Position numbers and translations under genes: made by a program. From NCBI RefSeq assembly GCF_015356825.1, contig NZ_JAACYW010000058.1:1-49356 (forward strand): 49,356 bases of DNA. The letters run 5' to 3'. Below, piece after piece: positions 7,975 to 16,010 of the stretch (its first letter is position 1; each line of letters starts with the position of its first letter). Under the pieces are notes generated by a model. It was given only the letters and a program-made list of their open reading frames with translations. It did not search any database and was not told the origin of the DNA. The stretch comes from Catenulispora rubra. Lineage in GTDB: Bacteria; Actinomycetota; Actinomycetes; Streptomycetales; Catenulisporaceae.

Positions 7975-8834
7975 CAGAAGAGCCTTCCGTAACCGAGTTC
8001 CACCAGGTTGCGCTGCGACAGCGCGACGCAGTCGAAGGGGTCGCGGCCCAGGAGGTCTTCCTGTTCGACGATGAGGTACCCGACGTTTGCGGCGAGGCTC
8101 GCCTCGATGATCCCGGCCATGTCGAGGGCGCCTTCGCCGACTTCGGCGTCGTGGACGAGCGCGGCCAGCGCCGCAAGCATGGCGGGGACATCACCCGACG
8201 CTGCTGAGGCGAAGGCATCCGGCGGAATGCGGTCGACCCGGTAGTCACGCAGGTGGACCAGGGCGACCCGGCTCGCGTGTTCGGCGATCAGGCGAGCCGG
8301 ATCGACTCCGCCGCGGTAGGCCCAGTGCACGTCGATCTCGAACGTGAGCGACGGCGCGTGCTTCGCGATGAGATCGAACTGGCTGACACCGTCGAACCTC
8401 GCGAAGTCGAAGTGGTGGTTGTGATAGCAGAGCTCGATGTCGTGCCGGGCGAGGCGCCGCGCCATCGCGTCGGCTGCTTCGGCGAACTCGATGAGTCCCG
8501 CCGTGGACGTCATCGCTTCAAGCGGAGGCATCGGCATCCGCACCGTGGACGTCCCCAGGGACGCGGCGTCCTCGACGATCTTGTCGAAGTCCTTGGTGAG
8601 CGACGCCGCCGTCATGCCCGGTGGCGTCGTGAACAGGGCGGATATCGCGGCGACCGTCACTCCGAGTTCCGACCGCGCGCGGTTGAACTGCGCTACGTTT
8701 TCGGCGCTCAGCGGGATCTGGGAGATCTCGAAAACCGAGTAGCCGATCTCCGTCGCCTTCTTGAGCGTATCGAAGGCACCCACCTCGGAGACGCTCTCCT
8801 TCAGCATCATCGTTTGCAGACCGATTCTCGGCAT
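7974..8834 (-). CDS. Sugar phosphate isomerase/epimerase-like TIM-barrel protein
   Basis: This 286-residue protein starts at ATG 8834 (MPRIGLQTMMLKE). It belongs to the AP-endonuclease-2 / xylose-isomerase-like TIM-barrel superfamily: IGYSVFEISQIPL near the N-terminus, ELCYHNHHFDFARFDG in the middle, TFEIDVHWAYRGGVDP and ALVHLRDYRVDR later, with acidic and His residues placed as metal ligands. Relatives isomerise or epimerise keto-sugars and inososes, and one branch forms the catalytic subunit of C-glycoside deglycosidases that act on 3-keto-glycosides. It sits between the esterase (five-base gap) and the GH2 gene (ATGA overlap), with the sugar oxidase further downstream. A role on an oxidised sugar is therefore plausible but not proven; I did not find the small partner subunit known from deglycosidases. 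Confidence 0.9.
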   Translation of the reverse strand: MPRIGLQTMMLKESVSEVGAFDTLKKATEIGYSVFEISQIPLSAENVAQFNRARSELGVTVAAISALFTTPPGMTAASLTKDFDKIVEDAASLGTSTVRMPMPPLEAMTSTAGLIEFAEAADAMARRLARHDIELCYHNHHFDFARFDGVSQFDLIAKHAPSLTFEIDVHWAYRGGVDPARLIAEHASRVALVHLRDYRVDRIPPDAFASAASGDVPAMLAALAALVHDAEVGEGALDMAGIIEASLAANVGYLIVEQEDLLGRDPFDCVALSQRNLVELGYGRLF

Positions 8835-8839
8835 CGGAT

Positions 8840-9799
8840 TCAGCCTCTTTCTTCGAGATGGGCTCGTACGGCCGTGACGACGTCGTCCTGCCAACGCCGC
8901 GCTGTCGGGAGCAGCCCGGTGAGGATCTGCGAGCCGTGCACCAGGCCGGGATAGACGGTGAGCGAGACCGGGATTCCGGCCTCGACGAGGCGGTCGGCAT
9001 AGCGGCGGCCGTCGTCGGCGACCGGGTCGTACTCGGCGACGGTGATGATCGCCGGCGGCAGGCCGGTCAGGTCTGCGGCGTGGAGCGGCGATGCGAGGGG
9101 GTCGGTGCGGTCGCGGTCGCCGAGGTACTGCTCGACGCACCAGCGGAGGTCTTGCTCGGTCTGCAGGAATCCCTTGCCGAAGGCGGCGACGGATGGCGAG
9201 GCCCAAGTGAGGTCGAGGGCGGGGATCTCCAGCAGTTGCAGGCGTGGAGCGGGCTCGCGGCGATCGCGCAGGAGCAGGCAGAGCGCTGCGGCGAGATTCG
9301 CGCCCGCGCTCTCGCCACCGACACCGATCCGGTCGGGGCCGATGCCGAGCCGTTCGGAGTTCTCGACCGCCCAGCGCAGCGCCGCGTGGACGTCATGGAG
9401 CGCGGTGGGAAACGGATGCTCGGGGGCAAGGCGGTACTCGACCGACACCACCACGATGCCGGCGCCGGCGGCCAGTACTCGGCAGCGGCGGTCGACGTCG
9501 CCGAGGCCACCCGACCACCAGCCGCCGCCGTGGAGATGCAGGAGCGCGCCCCTGGCGCCGGCGTCGGCCGGACCGTCCCGGTAGATCCGGAGGGTGATCT
9601 CCCCAGCCGGCTCTTCGACCGGGACCAGTTCTTCCCAGACCTCTGCGACGCCGACCGGAGCCGCTACGAAGCCCGCGTACAAAGCGGCACTGCCGTGTCC
9701 GCCTCGCACGCGTCGTCGATCGGCCGCATCGGTCCAGGCCGGTGTCGGCAACGAGTTGTAAACATCGAGCAGGGGAGCCAGCAGGGGGTCCAGAGGCAT
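8840..9799 (-). CDS. HSL-type alpha/beta-hydrolase (esterase)
   Basis: Starting at ATG 9799, with GGAG seven bases upstream, the protein has 319 residues. The hormone-sensitive-lipase family marks are all visible: oxyanion HGGGWW at 90-95, nucleophile Ser164 in GGESAG, catalytic Asp258 in VAEYDPVADDG and His288 in YPGLVHGS. These enzymes hydrolyse short acyl or aryl esters in the cytoplasm. It is the first gene of the leftward glycoside operon, with an operator-like sequence and a tandem repeat just upstream. The context suggests removal of acyl groups from imported sugars or glycosides. An open frame extends upstream of 9799 through the repeat, but the ATG with a good ribosome binding site is preferred. 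Confidence 0.92.
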   Translation of the reverse strand: MPLDPLLAPLLDVYNSLPTPAWTDAADRRRVRGGHGSAALYAGFVAAPVGVAEVWEELVPVEEPAGEITLRIYRDGPADAGARGALLHLHGGGWWSGGLGDVDRRCRVLAAGAGIVVVSVEYRLAPEHPFPTALHDVHAALRWAVENSERLGIGPDRIGVGGESAGANLAAALCLLLRDRREPAPRLQLLEIPALDLTWASPSVAAFGKGFLQTEQDLRWCVEQYLGDRDRTDPLASPLHAADLTGLPPAIITVAEYDPVADDGRRYADRLVEAGIPVSLTVYPGLVHGSQILTGLLPTARRWQDDVVTAVRAHLEERG

Positions 9800-9801
9800 G
9801 T

Positions 9802-9839
9802 CGCACTCCAAGGTGGTGGCCGCACTCCAAGGTGGTGGC
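9802..9839. repeat. Two perfect 19-bp tandem copies over the esterase ribosome binding site
   Basis: Bases 9802-9820 and 9821-9839 are identical (each begins CGCACTCCAAGG on the plus strand). Read in the direction of the operon, each copy contains TTGGAG, so the leader carries two Shine-Dalgarno-like sequences. Only the copy next to the ATG at 9799 is at working distance; the other may be a standby site or a replication-slippage product. Confidence 0.95.
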
Positions 9840-9886
9840 GGAGATCCGCCTACAGCGGTCACCGCCCGAAGCAGCGGTGCGCCAAC

Positions 9887-9910
9887 ACCTAGTGATACTA
9901 GCTTTTCGCG
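9887..9910. promoter_or_regulatory. Operator-like site A upstream of the leftward operon
   Basis: A perfect dyad, CTAGT-GAT-ACTAG, lies at 9889-9901 between the esterase start (9799) and the end of the TetR gene (9954). The stretch ACCTAGT-N9-TTTTCGCG recurs as ACCTAGT-N9-TTTTTGCG at 10641 in front of the rightward operon; I count 18 of 24 positions identical. This is the expected place and form for binding by the neighbouring TetR protein. Binding is inferred. Confidence 0.5.
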
Positions 9911-9953
9911 GAGCGCGCCAGTCCGCCCGTAATCTCGAACGAATTTCCTTAAA

Positions 9954-10505
9954 TCAGTCGGTCGAGCCGCCGAGGGCCTCGTAGAGTCGCTTGAGATCCG
10001 CGACCATGTCCACCGACGACGGATCGCGCAGCCACTGGATGCCCAGGCCCTCCATGGCGGCCAGCATGACCCGCGCCTTCCAGGGCTCCTCGTCGCCGAG
10101 GTTCTTGCCGATCATCGCCAGCACCACCTCGGACCGTGCCTTCATGAAGTCGTGGGCCGCGTGCTCGGGCGACACCGAGGCCGTTGCCATGTCCAGCAAC
10201 AGCTTCACCAGGCCGGGGGTCTCGGCGGCGTGTTCGAGCAGGGCCCAGGCGCCTTCGAGGGTGGTGAGGTCGAAGGCCGCGACGTCTGCGCGGTCGCGAG
10301 CGGCGAGGATTTCGACCAGGAGTTCGTCTTTGCTGTCGAAGTAGTGCAGGACGCCGGCTTCGGTGAGGCCCACGGTGTCGGCGATGCTGCGCAGTGACGG
10401 GCCTTGTGGTCCGGAGGAGGCGTAGGCGGCCAGGGCGGCGTCCAGGATCTGGGCCCGGCGGGCCAGGCCTTTGGCATAAGGGCCACGCTTCGCAGGAGCA
10501 TCCAT
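9954..10505 (-). CDS. TetR-family regulator of the glycoside locus (paralogue 1)
   Basis: This 183-residue protein starts at ATG 10505. A basic N-terminus (KRGPYAKGLARRAQIL) leads into the HTH PSLRSIADTVGLTEAGVLHY and FDSKDELLVEILAARD, at about residues 10-70. The C-terminal ligand domain follows. Residues from KRGPYAK to LLEHA differ at only one position from the TetR at 20200 (Asp for Glu), and the DNA over these 88 codons differs at 11 bases by my count, almost all silent; similarity drops quickly afterwards. The gene lies between the two operons and next to two operator-like sites, so it is the likely repressor of both, responding to an imported sugar or its product. The ligand is unknown. 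Confidence 0.9.
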   Translation of the reverse strand: MDAPAKRGPYAKGLARRAQILDAALAAYASSGPQGPSLRSIADTVGLTEAGVLHYFDSKDELLVEILAARDRADVAAFDLTTLEGAWALLEHAAETPGLVKLLLDMATASVSPEHAAHDFMKARSEVVLAMIGKNLGDEEPWKARVMLAAMEGLGIQWLRDPSSVDMVADLKRLYEALGGSTD

Positions 10506-10638
10506 TTCGCCATCCTAACGAGCCTGCGCCCGGCAGGCTGTGGCCCTTTGGCGTCTGTGACGGCCGCCGGAGCCCTACCGGCAGCCCCCGGACCTGCCTG
10601 TTCACAAAAACCGAGTGAGCTTAATTTTTCCTGCCAGA

Positions 10639-10664
10639 AACCTAGTACTCCTGGGTTTTTGCGA
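10639..10664. promoter_or_regulatory. Operator-like site B upstream of the rightward operon
   Basis: A 19-base quasi-palindrome at 10639-10657 (AACC.AG.A.T.CT.GGTT) agrees with dyad symmetry at 14 positions by my count. It lies between the divergent TetR gene (starts 10505) and GH2 gene (starts 10736) and resembles site A at 9887. It is well placed to control both the regulator and the transporter operon. Confidence 0.5.
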
Positions 10665-10735
10665 GTACGGTCGCCAGACATCGGGTCGACCGGCAGCGGT
10701 CCCCGAGGTGAACCGCCCGCGAAGAGGAGCTCCGG

Positions 10736-13393
10736 ATGCCCCAGCAACGCCCTACCGCGACCCGTCAGCCGGTCGTGCTGGACCGTTTCGAGCTGGCCGC
10801 GACGCCGGATGACGTCGCCGACCCGGCGGCGCTCGCGGCGGCGGACCCGCGGTGGATGCCCGCAGTCGTGCCGGGCGGAGTGCACGAGAGCCTGCTGGCA
10901 GCAGGGGAGATCGAGCACCCCTACCTCGACGGCAACGAGGAGGCGGTCGGTTGGGTGGAGCAGGGCGTCTGGTGGTACCGGACCTCGTTCGAGCTGGCGG
11001 ACCCGGTACCGGCCGGGGACCGGCTGCGGCTGGTGTGCCACGGCCTGGACACCGTGGCGACACTGTGGCTCAACGGCGCCGGACTCGGCACCCACGAGAC
11101 GATGTTCCGGCCCGCCGAGTTCGACGTCACCGACCTGGTGACCGCGCACAACACCCTGATCATCAGGTTCCGGCCCCCGCTGGACGGGCTCAGTGTGCCG
11201 CCGGCGATCGCCGAGACCGCCGCCCGGGTCCGCGTCGCGCTGAACTCCCTGACCGAGGTCGGGACGGAGTCGGACGAGAACGAGAACCCGCCCGGAATCC
11301 TCTCCGGGAACCTCGCGCTCACCCTGCGGCGCAAGGCCACCTTCTCCTGGGGCTGGGACTTCGCGCCGCGACTGCCTTCGATGGGCCTGTGGCAGCCGGT
11401 CGAACTCGTCCAGGACCACGGCGCCGTCATCACCGGCCACCACATCCGCGTCACGTCGCTCGACAAGCAAACCCGCGAAGTGCAGGTCGCCGTGTCGGTC
11501 GGTGTCGAAGCCCTCGCAGGGACTGGAGACCTCGACGCGTCGATCGTCCTGACCGCACCCGGCGGTGCGCGTACCGAACTGCGGCTCGAACTGCCCGCGA
11601 CGCAGGGCGCCGACCGCGGTGCCGAGGGATGGGTGGTCATCCAGGAGGCCCAGCTGTGGTGGACGCACGACCTCGGCAGCCAGCCGCTCTACGACGTCGT
11701 CATCGAGATCGGCGACGCGAACGGACCGCTGGACCGGGCGACAGACCGGATCGGACTGCGCACGATCACCTTGGACCGCAGCCAGGACGCTGTCGAAGGC
11801 GGACGCCACTTCCGATTCGTCCTGAACGACACGCCGCTTTTCGCGCGCGGCGCGAACTGGGTCCCGGCGTCGATGCTGGTCGGTTCCGTCACCGCTGAGG
11901 ACCACCGCTCGCTGGTGCGGACCGCGCGCCACGGCAACATGACGATGCTGCGGGTCTGGGGCGGCGGCGTCTATGAGCCCGACGCCTTCTACGAGGCCTG
12001 CGACGAGCAGGGAATCCTCGTCTGGCAGGACTTCATGTTCGCCTGCATCGACTACCCCAGCGACGACCCGCACCTGTACGCCGAGGTCGTCAAGGAGGCG
12101 GAGTTCCAGGTCAGCCGCCTGCGAAACCATGCCAGCCTCGCGCTGTGGTGCGGCAACAACGAGGTGCACGCCCTGCATGGCGTCGTCTACGGCAACCTCG
12201 ATCCCGGCGGCTGGGGATGGTCGTTCTTCCACGAGGTCCTGCCCGACGCGGTCCAGCGGTTCAGTCCCGGAACGGTCTACTGGCCCGGCAGCCCGTGGGC
12301 TGATTCCGACCCGCGCGGCGTCAACGGCGTCGCCGACGGCGACCGGCACGCCTGGGAGGTCTGGCACGGCGTCGACGTCGGAGCCGGCGGCCCCACGGAG
12401 TTCGCCGGCAAGGGCGAGTCCGTGCACTTCGGCCGCTACACCCACGACCGAGGCAAGTTCATCAGCGAGTTCGGGATCCACGCCGCCCCGGAACTGCCGA
12501 CACTCGAGCGCTGGACACCGGGGGAGGAGCTCAGCCTCAAGTCGGAGGCGTTCCTGCGCCGGATCAAGGACAAGCCGAAGAACAAGGGCGACGAGCTCAT
12601 GGCCTTCGAGACCGGTCTGCCCCACGACCTCGGCGAGTACATCGACTTCTCCATGGCCTGCCAGGCCGAGGGGCTCAAGTTCGGGATCGAGCACTACCGC
12701 CGCCGCCAGCCCCACAACAGCGGCACCCTCGTCTGGCAGCTCAACGATGCCTGGCCCGGACTGAGCTGGTCGATCATCGACTTCGACCACGTACCGAAGG
12801 CCGGCTTCTACTTCACCCAGCGCGCCTATACCCCGCTGCTGGCCAGCTTCCTGCACCAGCCCGACGGCAGCCTCGAACTCTGGCTGACCAACAGCGGGAT
12901 CCAGGCAGCGGCCGGTGAAGTGCGCATCGAGGTGGCGACCTTCGACGGCAAGCACGTCATCGACGAGCTGATCGCGGTGACCATCGACGCGCTCGACTCC
13001 GGGCCGGTGTGGCGGGCGGACGCCGAGCAGGTCGCGGCCGGCCCCGACCGGTTCGCCTGGGTCTCCAGCCCCGACGGCCTGATCGCGGACAACCGCCTGT
13101 TCTTCGCTCGGCTCAAGGACCTGGCCTTCGGCGAGCCCAGCCTGCAAGCGACGGTCACCCGCGTGGACGCCACCAGCGCGTCGGTGCGGATCCAGGCCCA
13201 GGGCTACAACTACCTCACCCGCGTCACCAGCCTGATCGCCGGCGCCTGCTTCAGCGCCAACTACTTCGATCTCCGGGACGGGGAGCATGCCGAGATCGCG
13301 GTGACCGGCCTGCCGTCCGGCTTCGACCTCGCAGCCCTGAGCATCGCCGCCTACGGCCCGCGACCCGCGACCACCACACGCATCGAGACCTGA
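10736..13393 (+). CDS. GH2 beta-mannosidase-like glycoside hydrolase (paralogue B)
   Basis: This 885-residue protein starts at ATG 10736 after a GAGGAG ribosome binding site. Domain order is as in the paralogue at 5476: sugar-binding jelly roll (CHGLDTVATLWLNGAGLG), Ig-like domains and a TIM barrel (RVWGGGVYEPDAFYEACDE). The acid/base is Glu476 in WCGNNEVHAL and the nucleophile Glu578 in FISEFGIHAAP. It is about 50 residues longer than paralogue A, with an extra segment around residues 165-190 (TEVGTESDENENPPG). As the first gene of the transporter operon it probably hydrolyses the imported substrate in the cytoplasm. Keeping two intact GH2 copies suggests different leaving groups or chain lengths; that is inference. 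Confidence 0.93.
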   Translation: MPQQRPTATRQPVVLDRFELAATPDDVADPAALAAADPRWMPAVVPGGVHESLLAAGEIEHPYLDGNEEAVGWVEQGVWWYRTSFELADPVPAGDRLRLVCHGLDTVATLWLNGAGLGTHETMFRPAEFDVTDLVTAHNTLIIRFRPPLDGLSVPPAIAETAARVRVALNSLTEVGTESDENENPPGILSGNLALTLRRKATFSWGWDFAPRLPSMGLWQPVELVQDHGAVITGHHIRVTSLDKQTREVQVAVSVGVEALAGTGDLDASIVLTAPGGARTELRLELPATQGADRGAEGWVVIQEAQLWWTHDLGSQPLYDVVIEIGDANGPLDRATDRIGLRTITLDRSQDAVEGGRHFRFVLNDTPLFARGANWVPASMLVGSVTAEDHRSLVRTARHGNMTMLRVWGGGVYEPDAFYEACDEQGILVWQDFMFACIDYPSDDPHLYAEVVKEAEFQVSRLRNHASLALWCGNNEVHALHGVVYGNLDPGGWGWSFFHEVLPDAVQRFSPGTVYWPGSPWADSDPRGVNGVADGDRHAWEVWHGVDVGAGGPTEFAGKGESVHFGRYTHDRGKFISEFGIHAAPELPTLERWTPGEELSLKSEAFLRRIKDKPKNKGDELMAFETGLPHDLGEYIDFSMACQAEGLKFGIEHYRRRQPHNSGTLVWQLNDAWPGLSWSIIDFDHVPKAGFYFTQRAYTPLLASFLHQPDGSLELWLTNSGIQAAAGEVRIEVATFDGKHVIDELIAVTIDALDSGPVWRADAEQVAAGPDRFAWVSSPDGLIADNRLFFARLKDLAFGEPSLQATVTRVDATSASVRIQAQGYNYLTRVTSLIAGACFSANYFDLRDGEHAEIAVTGLPSGFDLAALSIAAYGPRPATTTRIET

Positions 13394-13488
13394 CCCGCAT
13401 CACCCGCGCCGCCAGCACTGCACCAGCACTCTCGCATCGCCCACAGCACCAACGCTCACGACCGTGAGCCCCGACCTGGAGGACAACG

Positions 13489-15033
13489 ATGGCCATCAGA
13501 CGCGCAATCGCCTGGGCATGCACCGCAGCACTGACCACCGCCGCGCTCGCCGCGTGCGGCGGCACCTCCGGCACGAGCGCGGCGGGCGGATCCACCACAG
13601 CCGGGGCCGGAACGCTGTCCCTGGGCGGACTTTTCTCGGCGGTGAACTTCAACCCCTGGCTGTCCCCGAACGGGCCCAACGCCAGCTTGGACTACACGAC
13701 CGCGGTCTACGACTCGCTCACCAGCCTCACCGGTCCGGACACCGTCGGGCCCGACCTGGCGACCGCCTGGACCTTCACCACGCCCACGACGCTGCGGATG
13801 ACGCTGCGCACCGGCGTGACGTTCTCCGACGGCACCCCGCTGGACGCCGCAGCGGTCAAGGCCAACTTCGACTACGCCAAGACCGCCTCACCGCCGGGCC
13901 AGCTCAACGCCTACGTCGCCGGCCTGACCAGCACCGTGGCGGACCCCACGACCATCCAGTTCACCTCGCCCGTCCCCGAACCGGACCTGCCCTACGACTT
14001 CGCGACCGGAGCTGGGTTCATCGTCAGCCCCAAGGCCCTGGCCCAGCCTGCCGGCTTGGCCACCACGCCGGACGGCAGCGGCCCGTACACCCTGTCCGCC
14101 AGCGGAACGATCACCAACCAGAAGTACTCGTTCGTCCGCCGGACCGGGTACTGGAACACCGCGGCCTTCCCGTACGACAGCGTCGCGCTGAAGATCTTCA
14201 GCTCGACCCAGGCCATGGACGACGCGCTGCGGTCGGGACAGATCCAGGTACAGCAGGGCACCCCGACGACGGACAAGGCTGACAAGGCCGCCGGGCTCAA
14301 CACACTGCTGGGACAGCAGAACACCGACGTCGGGATCTGGCTCAACGACCGGTCCGGCAGCATCCTGAAAGCCCTGGGCGACGTGCGGGTCCGCCAGGCG
14401 TTGAACTACGCGATCGACCGCAAGACCATCATGACCGCGGCGTTCGGCACGAACGGCACCGCCTCATCGCTGGTTGTCGCGTCCGGTGAGGACGGCTACG
14501 CCGCCAACGCGGCCGCCTCCTACCCATACGACCCGGCCAAGGCCAAAGCCTTGCTGGCGGAAGCCGGATACGGAGGCGGCTTCACGCTCCCGTTGCTCAG
14601 CACCCAAAGCGGCGACCTGCTGGCCCAAGCCGTCGCCGGCTATCTGAGCGCCGTCGGCGTCACGGTCAAGATCTCCGACCACAACACCGACTTTGTCCAG
14701 CAGGCATTCGCCGGCACCTGGCCGTCCATGGTCTTCGAATACAGCACACAGCCGGTCGCCCAGGCGATGGCCGGGCTGCTGTCGCCCAAGGGCTTCGCCA
14801 ACCCGAACCACTCCACCGACCCGCAGATCGACGCCCAGATAGGCACGGCGCTCGCGGCCTCGGGCACGGACCGGACGACGGCGCTGAACTCCCTCATCGC
14901 CCGGGTCAACGACCAGGCCTGGTTCCTGATGGTCGGATCCTACGGGCTGCCCTACGCGACCGCGAAGGACGTCGCCTGCACCGATCTCGGTGCGCTGACC
15001 TGCACGCTGCCTTCGCTGCGGCCGGCCAAGTAG
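13489..15033 (+). CDS. ABC transporter substrate-binding lipoprotein, family 5 (peptide/oligosaccharide type)
   Basis: This 514-residue protein starts at ATG 13489 after TGGAGGACAACG. A lipoprotein signal ends in LAAC with the lipidated Cys at residue 23. The mature part has the SBP_bac_5 pattern: NFNPWLSPNG, an N-terminal lobe with TLRMTLRTGVTFSDGTPLDA, then VRVRQALNYAIDRKTIM. Family 5 binding proteins carry peptides, nickel or oligosaccharides to Dpp/Opp-type permeases. Placement after a glycoside hydrolase, with the matching permease and ATPase genes behind it, points to an oligosaccharide or glycoside here. It would be anchored to the outer face of the membrane. Confidence 0.93.
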   Translation: MAIRRAIAWACTAALTTAALAACGGTSGTSAAGGSTTAGAGTLSLGGLFSAVNFNPWLSPNGPNASLDYTTAVYDSLTSLTGPDTVGPDLATAWTFTTPTTLRMTLRTGVTFSDGTPLDAAAVKANFDYAKTASPPGQLNAYVAGLTSTVADPTTIQFTSPVPEPDLPYDFATGAGFIVSPKALAQPAGLATTPDGSGPYTLSASGTITNQKYSFVRRTGYWNTAAFPYDSVALKIFSSTQAMDDALRSGQIQVQQGTPTTDKADKAAGLNTLLGQQNTDVGIWLNDRSGSILKALGDVRVRQALNYAIDRKTIMTAAFGTNGTASSLVVASGEDGYAANAAASYPYDPAKAKALLAEAGYGGGFTLPLLSTQSGDLLAQAVAGYLSAVGVTVKISDHNTDFVQQAFAGTWPSMVFEYSTQPVAQAMAGLLSPKGFANPNHSTDPQIDAQIGTALAASGTDRTTALNSLIARVNDQAWFLMVGSYGLPYATAKDVACTDLGALTCTLPSLRPAK

Positions 15034-15065
15034 CCCGTTTCCGGCAACCGAGAACGGAGGACGTC

Positions 15066-16010
15066 ATGTGGAAAGTCATCGCCCGCCGGCTGGCGCTGGC
15101 CATACCCCTGCTCTTGGTCGTGCTGACCGCGACGTTCCTGTTGCAGCAGCTGATTCCCGGCGACCCGGCGGCCTTCGTCCTGGGCAGCTCGTCGACCGCC
15201 GATCAGCGGACGCAGCTCGACGCGTCCTTCGGGCTGCACCGTCCACTGCCGGCGCAGTACTTCTCGACGTTCGGGCACGCGCTGAAAGGCGACCTGGGCA
15301 AGTCCTGGACGAGCGGAGAGTCCGTGGCGCACGCGGTGGCCACGGCGCTGCCGGTCACCTTGTCGCTCGCGGTCCTCGCGACGCTCCTCACGTTCGTCCT
15401 GGGCACGGCCTTGGGGATGCTGGCGGCGGTGCGCCAGGGCGGACGCGTGGACAGGGCCGTGCAGCTGGCCGCCGCTACCGCCAGCGCGATCCCCGGCTTC
15501 TGGGTCGCTATCGGGCTGGTGTTCCTGTTCGCCATCAAGGCCGGCGCCTTTCCGGCGACGGGATACGTCCCGCTGTCCCAGTCGCCGGGACTGTGGCTGC
15601 ACTCGCTGGTCCTGCCGGTCGTCGCGCTGGCGCTGGCTCCCCTGGGACCGGTCGTGCTCCAGGCGCGCAGCGCGATGGTCGACGTGCTGGGCCGGGACTA
15701 CATCAGATCACTGCGGGCCCTCGGCCTGCCGCCGTGGCGCATCGTCCTCAAGCATGCGCTGCGCAACGCGGCCGCTCCGGTGGTGACCACGATGGGGTTC
15801 AACCTGATCGGGCTTCTGGCCGGCACGGTCCTGATCGAGCAGGTGTTCAGCCTGCCGGGGCTCGGCAGTGTGCTGCTGACCGGAGTGCTGGGCCACGACG
15901 TCCCGGTCGTCCAGGGAGTCGTGGTGTTCTTCGCGGTCGCCGTGGTCGTCGTCAACCTCGCAGTCGACCTCCTGGTCGCGCTGCTCAACCCGAAGGCGCG
16001 GCAAGCATGA
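15066..16010 (+). CDS. ABC transporter permease, DppB/OppB type
   Basis: This 314-residue integral membrane protein starts at ATG 15066 after AACGGAGG. It begins with the typical IARRLALAIPLLLVVLTATF membrane segment and QLIPGDPAAFVLG, and carries the EAA-loop region RDYIRSLRALGLPPWRIV followed by hydrophobic segments to the C-terminus. It forms one half of the translocation channel with the membrane domain of the next gene. Its stop overlaps the next ATG (ATGA at 16007-16010), so translation is coupled. Confidence 0.93.
   Translation: MWKVIARRLALAIPLLLVVLTATFLLQQLIPGDPAAFVLGSSSTADQRTQLDASFGLHRPLPAQYFSTFGHALKGDLGKSWTSGESVAHAVATALPVTLSLAVLATLLTFVLGTALGMLAAVRQGGRVDRAVQLAAATASAIPGFWVAIGLVFLFAIKAGAFPATGYVPLSQSPGLWLHSLVLPVVALALAPLGPVVLQARSAMVDVLGRDYIRSLRALGLPPWRIVLKHALRNAAAPVVTTMGFNLIGLLAGTVLIEQVFSLPGLGSVLLTGVLGHDVPVVQGVVVFFAVAVVVVNLAVDLLVALLNPKARQA

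Noticed and set aside
3199..9799. A complete C-glycoside deglycosidase pair in the leftward operon
   Set aside because: The TIM-barrel candidate is present but I found no small beta-subunit partner; the cupin and NTF2-like proteins do not match that role on visible motifs.
10205..13288. A 1027-codon open frame on the minus strand opposite the second GH2 gene
   Set aside because: Composition is that of an antisense shadow in GC-rich coding DNA; no domain is recognisable except the end of the TetR gene in the wrong frame, and the plus-strand GH2 motifs are complete.
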